DNA from: Pleurobrachia bachei
Taxonomy: Eukaryota > Ctenophora > Tentaculata > Cydippida > Pleurobrachiidae
Assembly: GCA_000695325.1 (NCBI GenBank)
Contig: AVPN01000872.1
Location: 10,426-33,137, forward strand
Direction of reading: 5' to 3'
Length of the DNA: 22,712 bases
The stretch's first letter is position 1; the number at the start of each line of letters is the position of its first letter. The translations under genes were made by a program, and so were the position numbers. A model generated the notes under the pieces. That model saw only the letters and a program-made list of their open reading frames with translations. It ran no database searches and was not told the DNA's origin. Shown here in pieces: positions 18,871-22,712 of the stretch.

Positions 18871-20145
18871 ATGTCCCCTTTAATTACACTAACATTGAGT
18901 ATTTTCATATTGCATGGTAAGAAATATTAAAAATTATTCCTTCGAAAATAACCACCAAAGGAAAATATTTTGAATTCATTGCTACATAATATCTGAATGA
19001 AACTTGAAAACACTCCGTTCCATTCACTTTTCTAGGTTGTATAGGAAGGACAGCAGATGGTGCTGCTAAACCGACCAGGGTAATTGCTAAGAGAAACATG
19101 GTGGGGAATTCTAGATTCAATCCCCAGAATGACCCCAATTTCTACTATGATCAAGTGTACGGTTGGGTTCGGGGCTCTGCAGGAAAGCACTCCCAGCCAG
19201 TATACAAATCACCTGATGAGAAACCAAATACTGACCAAATACTGCAGTCAGTGTCGAGCAACAATCTAGGGAATCATGGCAGGCCAAATCATGACATCTC
19301 CCGTGATGAACGTGTCCTTCCAAGGCAAAACCATCCCCAACATCACACAGTTCATAAAGTCAAGGTGGAAGCATCATTCTCTGATCATGGAGGGGAGGAG
19401 AGAGACAAGTCAACTGAGGATCTCACAGTAATTTGCACTGCTGGAGGGGTAGCTTTATTCTGCTCTATCGTGTTTATCATCTTCTGTTCAATCCAGTGAG
19501 TATACCAGCAAAACTTTATTTGCTCCTTCATAAAACATTCTGTGTAGCTACTAAACGCTTCATTCTAGGTGGCGGAGAACACTCAAAGCACTCCGAACAA
19601 CAGAGGCAGATCTACACAGAGAAGCGGAGAGACTCCTAGACAAGGAAGCTGTACAAGACTCCAAACCAGCACCAAGTGATCGGATCACACCTGACATACC
19701 ACCTGCAGGTTCAAATGGTGATGGGATCACACCTGACATAATACCAGCTGTTACACCAAGAGCATCAATTGTCCGAAGATCAAGTAGGATACTCTCTCGT
19801 TCACTGGACATTAAACCGGGGGATGCATCTACTGAACGGACCCGATCTCTACTAGAAATGTCTTCCGATGAAGAAGATGAGATAACTTTGGACCAAAAAC
19901 TAACCCCTCCTCTCAAAATTGGAGACATTCTATCTCAGGGTCCGACTAACAACAACAGCCCATTTGTGCCGACAACATCTAAGACTGATGACCCGTTTTT
20001 GTATGTCCCCGAAAAGAAGATGGTCCAGATGGCTAAAGATGTTAATGTTATTCCAGATAGGTCTCCTGCTGTCAAAGAGAAGCTGAAGAGGATCTCCCTG
20101 GCTAAAATTGCAAGGTTTAGAGAAACACACCATTTTTCAAACTAA
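18871..20145 (+). CDS. Unrecognised single-pass membrane protein, paralogue 3 (360 aa)
   Basis: Exons 18871-18916, 19036-19495, 19569-20145 again total 361 codons. Small in-frame differences cancel, so its length equals that of paralogue 2. Signal peptide MSPLITLTLSIFILHG, TM helix and the last 60 residues are almost unchanged. Differences cluster in the membrane-proximal ectodomain (NHDISRDERV against IHDTTNKESV) and the mid-tail (SDRITPDIPPAG against SDWTPDKPSAG; EEDEITLDQKLT against DDEEETIVDQKPI). AATAAA is at 20231. Both full copies look functional. Confidence 0.85.
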
Positions 20146-20489
20146 AATTCTGTTTGTTATGAGTTATTCCGTCATTTGATAGCCAGAAATATTAAACTTG
20201 TTTCATCTTTTCGTGCTCCAACCTCCGGTCAATAAATCACACGATGTGCTCAATGCTATCAAAATTACACTTTTCAGTATAGGACATGAGACCCGTTGCT
20301 AGGTAATACAAATGATACACCTGAAATATAAAACCATTTTATCGACCTACCCTGTGATGCGAAAGAGATAATAAAAACAAGCTCGAAATGCTTTTATATA
20401 CTGTTGAAAAAGTTGTGTGTTCACTTTGTGAAGTTTTACTTATACCCGCATTGGGATTCTTGGGTATCAGCGTCACTTTAAATCATATA

Positions 20490-20661
20490 CAGTCGGACCC
20501 CGATTTACCGGGATGCTCGGGAGAAAGGGTTTTGCCCGGTAACTCGGGGTGCCCGGTATATCGGGGTGATAAACCGTTAATTTCCTAAATCGGGGGAAGT
20601 TTTTCCTCCCGGTAAATCGGGGTTCCGGTAAATCGGGGCCCGGTAAATCGGGGTCCGACTG
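20490..20661. mobile_element. 172-bp TA-flanked MITE, pogo/Tigger-like (Tc1/mariner superfamily)
   Basis: Terminal inverted repeats start CAGTCGGACCCCGATTTACC and match perfectly over 23 bp (20490-20512 against 20639-20661). The element is flanked by TA target duplications (20488-20489, 20662-20663). The interior repeats ccggtaaatcgggg-type words several times and has no transposase. CAGTCGGACCCC-type ends with TA duplications are typical of pogo/Tigger non-autonomous elements. It lies 29 bp upstream of the MATH-like ATG. Confidence 0.9.
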
Positions 20662-20690
20662 TACTACTGATAACACTCGAAATTACAGGA

Positions 20691-21140
20691 ATGGAAACGG
20701 TAGAACTAGGGTACATTTACGGATGGGATATTACTTCAGAAGATATCATAGACGATGTGTTTTTCAAGGACTTTAAATTGCTGCTTCAAATGACTCAGGA
20801 TGGTGACAATATTGGGATTCAGCTTTCTCTAAAACCCATCAACTCAGCTAAAGAATGGTACTGTGATGCAAGTTTCATAATAACTGGAAAGATAAATCGA
20901 GAGGACAAAAGCACAGAATTGGTCCATCACACATTTTCAAATAACTCGTCGTGGAAATTGGATAAGTTTGTGACTAGGGATAAAATATATCGTAGGGGTT
21001 TAAGAATAACAGTTCAAATCAAGATTAACAACAGCTACATTGGACAACCTTTGGTAATGGAGAAGCAACCGATGAAACTAGTGATTTTTGAAAGGAGCTT
21101 AAATGATTTTCTAACTGACGATGTCGTATCTACATTGTAG
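20691..21140 (+). CDS. MATH-like domain protein, N-terminal part of a MATH/BTB gene
   Basis: An open frame of 149 codons from ATG. Alternating hydrophobic strands (FKLLLQM, IGIQLSLKPI, WYCDASFIITGKI, SWKLDKFV, LRITVQIKINN) fit a TRAF/MATH-type beta sandwich, which is often joined to BTB in invertebrate ubiquitin-ligase adaptors. An AG (aattacag) three bases before the ATG could be an acceptor of a 5' UTR intron that would contain the MITE. The frame closes at 21138, but the neighbouring frame is open from 21119 to about 21338 with IIVE-like and EFIITIGSSSSGLDS strands that look like the domain continuing. See the linked BTB entry. Confidence 0.55.
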   Translation: METVELGYIYGWDITSEDIIDDVFFKDFKLLLQMTQDGDNIGIQLSLKPINSAKEWYCDASFIITGKINREDKSTELVHHTFSNNSSWKLDKFVTRDKIYRRGLRITVQIKINNSYIGQPLVMEKQPMKLVIFERSLNDFLTDDVVSTL

Positions 21141-21239
21141 AGGGACGAAAAACTGGGAACGGAGTAGAATTCAGAATGTATGAACTATGCAGAACAAATA
21201 ATATAGATGGCTATTATAGTCAAGAGTTTATAATTACTA

Positions 21240-22415
21240 TTGGATCCAGCAGTAGCGGTCTTGACTCATTATTTGGATTTTGGGGCAAGTGCAATGAAAA
21301 AAGTAAGGTTGGGTGCCGTAACTGCATTCATCAAGTTTGATAACAATGAAATTCCTTTTAATGACCAACTTAATGAAAATATTCCTGTGGTTACTTTTAT
21401 GATAGACAGGAGGAAAAGGAATAGCAGAGTCACTAAATATGACACTGACGGAACCGACTTTGGAGCAGATTACCTTAAAATACCAGCGCATCATAATGCC
21501 AGTTTTACTCTTAAAGACGGCACAACCATTCCTCTGAATTCCTACATTCTAGCCCGCAACTCTCCTGTCCTGAAGAATTTAATTGAGAAGGAGGGAGAAC
21601 TGGACCATGATGTGACCGATTTTGAGCCTGAAACGGTCCGGCTCTTTGTTAATGCTTGTTACTCGGGAAGGGCTAGCGCGTATGATATTCGCATGCCTTT
21701 TATCGTAATAAAAGAGCTGTTTAAAATGTTTGCAGTATTTCAAGTGGAATGGGCACTTGAGGAGTTGACTCTCTATCGTCACTGGGGTATGAAACCATGT
21801 ACAGTTACAAAAATAGAAAAGTACTGGGACATCGCAGTATTGGCTTTAGATGGTTATATCAAACATGATAACCGAATATTTCTCGAACATTTCTTATTGC
21901 AGCCCTTTGAAACTTTCTGCAGACAAACGTTTCATATTTACCTCTCTAAATTGATCACAAAGATCACTAAACGATCTGAAATGGATTTGCTCATGGTTTT
22001 AGTAGTCCAATTCGGTTTTCTCTCTGATTTTCACCGGCAATTATGTTCGATGTTATTGGTGGAGCAGCCAATTCCTTTACTAGGCTACATACTGGAAAAC
22101 TTCAACTTAGCTCTATATGACGGGAAATCTTATGAAGCTCTAATTTTAGCTTTGACACCAAATTCAGAGCGCCGCACCTTTTCTCTACAGCGATACAAAA
22201 GAGATGTTAGATTTCAAGGTGAAGAAGTTTTGAGTCCAGTGTCAAATGATGGTACTTTAGCTACCGTGGCTAGAAACCATTGGTGCAAGATTGAGGATTC
22301 AACCTGGCCCTGTTCCAACTCAAAGAGGCCGTTTTCAGTGAAAAGGTGGGACTACAAGAAACATTTTGAACAAGAAGGACTTGAAATAACCCATCCTAGT
22401 TTTGTACAGGAGTAA
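21240..22415 (+). CDS. BTB/POZ-domain protein, C-terminal part of a MATH/BTB gene
   Basis: A long uninterrupted frame of 391 codons; the nominal first codon is TTG, the first ATG is at 21294, and the frame opens at 21234. A BTB fold spans about residues 84-175: HHNASFTLKDGTTIPLNSYI, LARNSPVLKNLI, VTDFEPETVRLFVNACYSG. The helical part after it (about 180-310) resembles a BACK-type extension. It sits in the same frame as the MATH-like ORF, with an intervening coding-like segment in another frame. So it is either one gene with two compensating frame changes (assembly errors or real) or a recent pseudogene. It is intronless, unlike its neighbours, which suggests retroposition. BTB adaptors recruit substrates to Cul3; that role is inferred. 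Confidence 0.7.
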   Translation: MDPAVAVLTHYLDFGASAMKKVRLGAVTAFIKFDNNEIPFNDQLNENIPVVTFMIDRRKRNSRVTKYDTDGTDFGADYLKIPAHHNASFTLKDGTTIPLNSYILARNSPVLKNLIEKEGELDHDVTDFEPETVRLFVNACYSGRASAYDIRMPFIVIKELFKMFAVFQVEWALEELTLYRHWGMKPCTVTKIEKYWDIAVLALDGYIKHDNRIFLEHFLLQPFETFCRQTFHIYLSKLITKITKRSEMDLLMVLVVQFGFLSDFHRQLCSMLLVEQPIPLLGYILENFNLALYDGKSYEALILALTPNSERRTFSLQRYKRDVRFQGEEVLSPVSNDGTLATVARNHWCKIEDSTWPCSNSKRPFSVKRWDYKKHFEQEGLEITHPSFVQE

Positions 22416-22639
22416 AAAGTGCTGAAAAGAAGGTAGCAACATGCGTCTAGGCACAATTGGAGTGAATGTTATGAACGCTGTCAACACTGGTACTATTGAG
22501 ACAATTTGCGTTTTTATGTGCATTGATTCTTTTTGTCTAATCTTTGGTTCATGTTTTTGTTCAATGATTGGAAATTCTTTTGGTTTTGATACTTACTAGC
22601 TAAGAATCACTGAAGTGTCACACCATGCAGTAACCCCTA

Positions 22640-22712
22640 AAAAACAACCCTGAACCTACCGAAAGGCACCCTCGACACCAGTCACCCCCTGAACCTACCT
22701 AAAGGCACCCTC
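22640..22712. repeat. Start of a minisatellite running off the right edge
   Basis: ccctgaacctacc(g/t)aaaggcaccctc occurs twice, about 40 bp apart, separated by gacaccagtcac. The second copy is cut by the window end. The rest of 22416-22639 shows no exon or AATAAA. Confidence 0.7.

Larger units (their letters stand above)
18306..20460. repeat. ATR/membrane-gene tandem array, unit 3
   Basis: Unit 3 has a partial ATR cassette (18308-18600), a full membrane gene (18871-20145) and the shared 3' flank. It is more diverged from units 1 and 2 than they are from each other. Confidence 0.9.

Overview
This is a gene-dense piece of an invertebrate animal genome: short spliceosomal introns, polyA signals, metazoan gene families and one run of Ns. 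Gene content alone does not fix the phylum. The short introns and two lineage-specific protein families would fit a sponge or another early-branching animal, but that is a weak inference. All gene identities come from translating exons, checking that splice phases agree, and comparing with protein families from memory. No database search was run.

Layout. (1) 423-6585, minus strand: a BIG-family Arf-GEF relative, most like ARFGEF3/BIG3. It is present as a main copy (exons 1-8 from 4079 leftwards, continuing off the left edge) and as an upstream tandem duplicate of exons 1-4 only (6585-4473). (2) 7416-12370, plus strand: a complete eight-exon ZNF598 (ribosome-collision E3 ligase). Intron 2 holds an intact 293-codon ORF resembling LINE ORF1, and the coding sequence has a Pro-rich region with GYF-type motifs and a recently expanded 27-bp coding repeat. 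(3) 12.6-20.46 kb: a tandem array of about 2.2-2.5 kb units. Each unit pairs the C-terminal exons of ATR kinase (minus strand; FATC end) with an unrecognised single-pass membrane protein gene (plus strand; 3 exons, 360 aa). Units 2 and 3 have intact membrane genes. Unit 1 has lost the membrane segment and tail. Unit 3 has only a remnant of the ATR cassette. (4) 20490-20661: a small TA-flanked inverted-repeat transposon, followed by an intronless MATH-like/BTB gene (20691-22415) whose coding signal passes through more than one frame.

Main theme. Two tandem duplications copied terminal exon cassettes of conserved genes: the 5' exons of ARFGEF3-like and the 3' exons of ATR. In both, every difference I could find in the core exons is synonymous (23 of 23 in ARFGEF3-like exons 2-4; 8 of 8 across the ATR cassettes), and the splice phases allow in-frame use of either copy. 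This looks like alternative first-exon and last-exon cassettes, with the membrane genes nested antisense inside ATR introns, rather than dead duplicates. Short near-perfect palindromes (174-216, 3101-3147, 13178-13223) recur. Two of them occur in only one of two paralogous copies.
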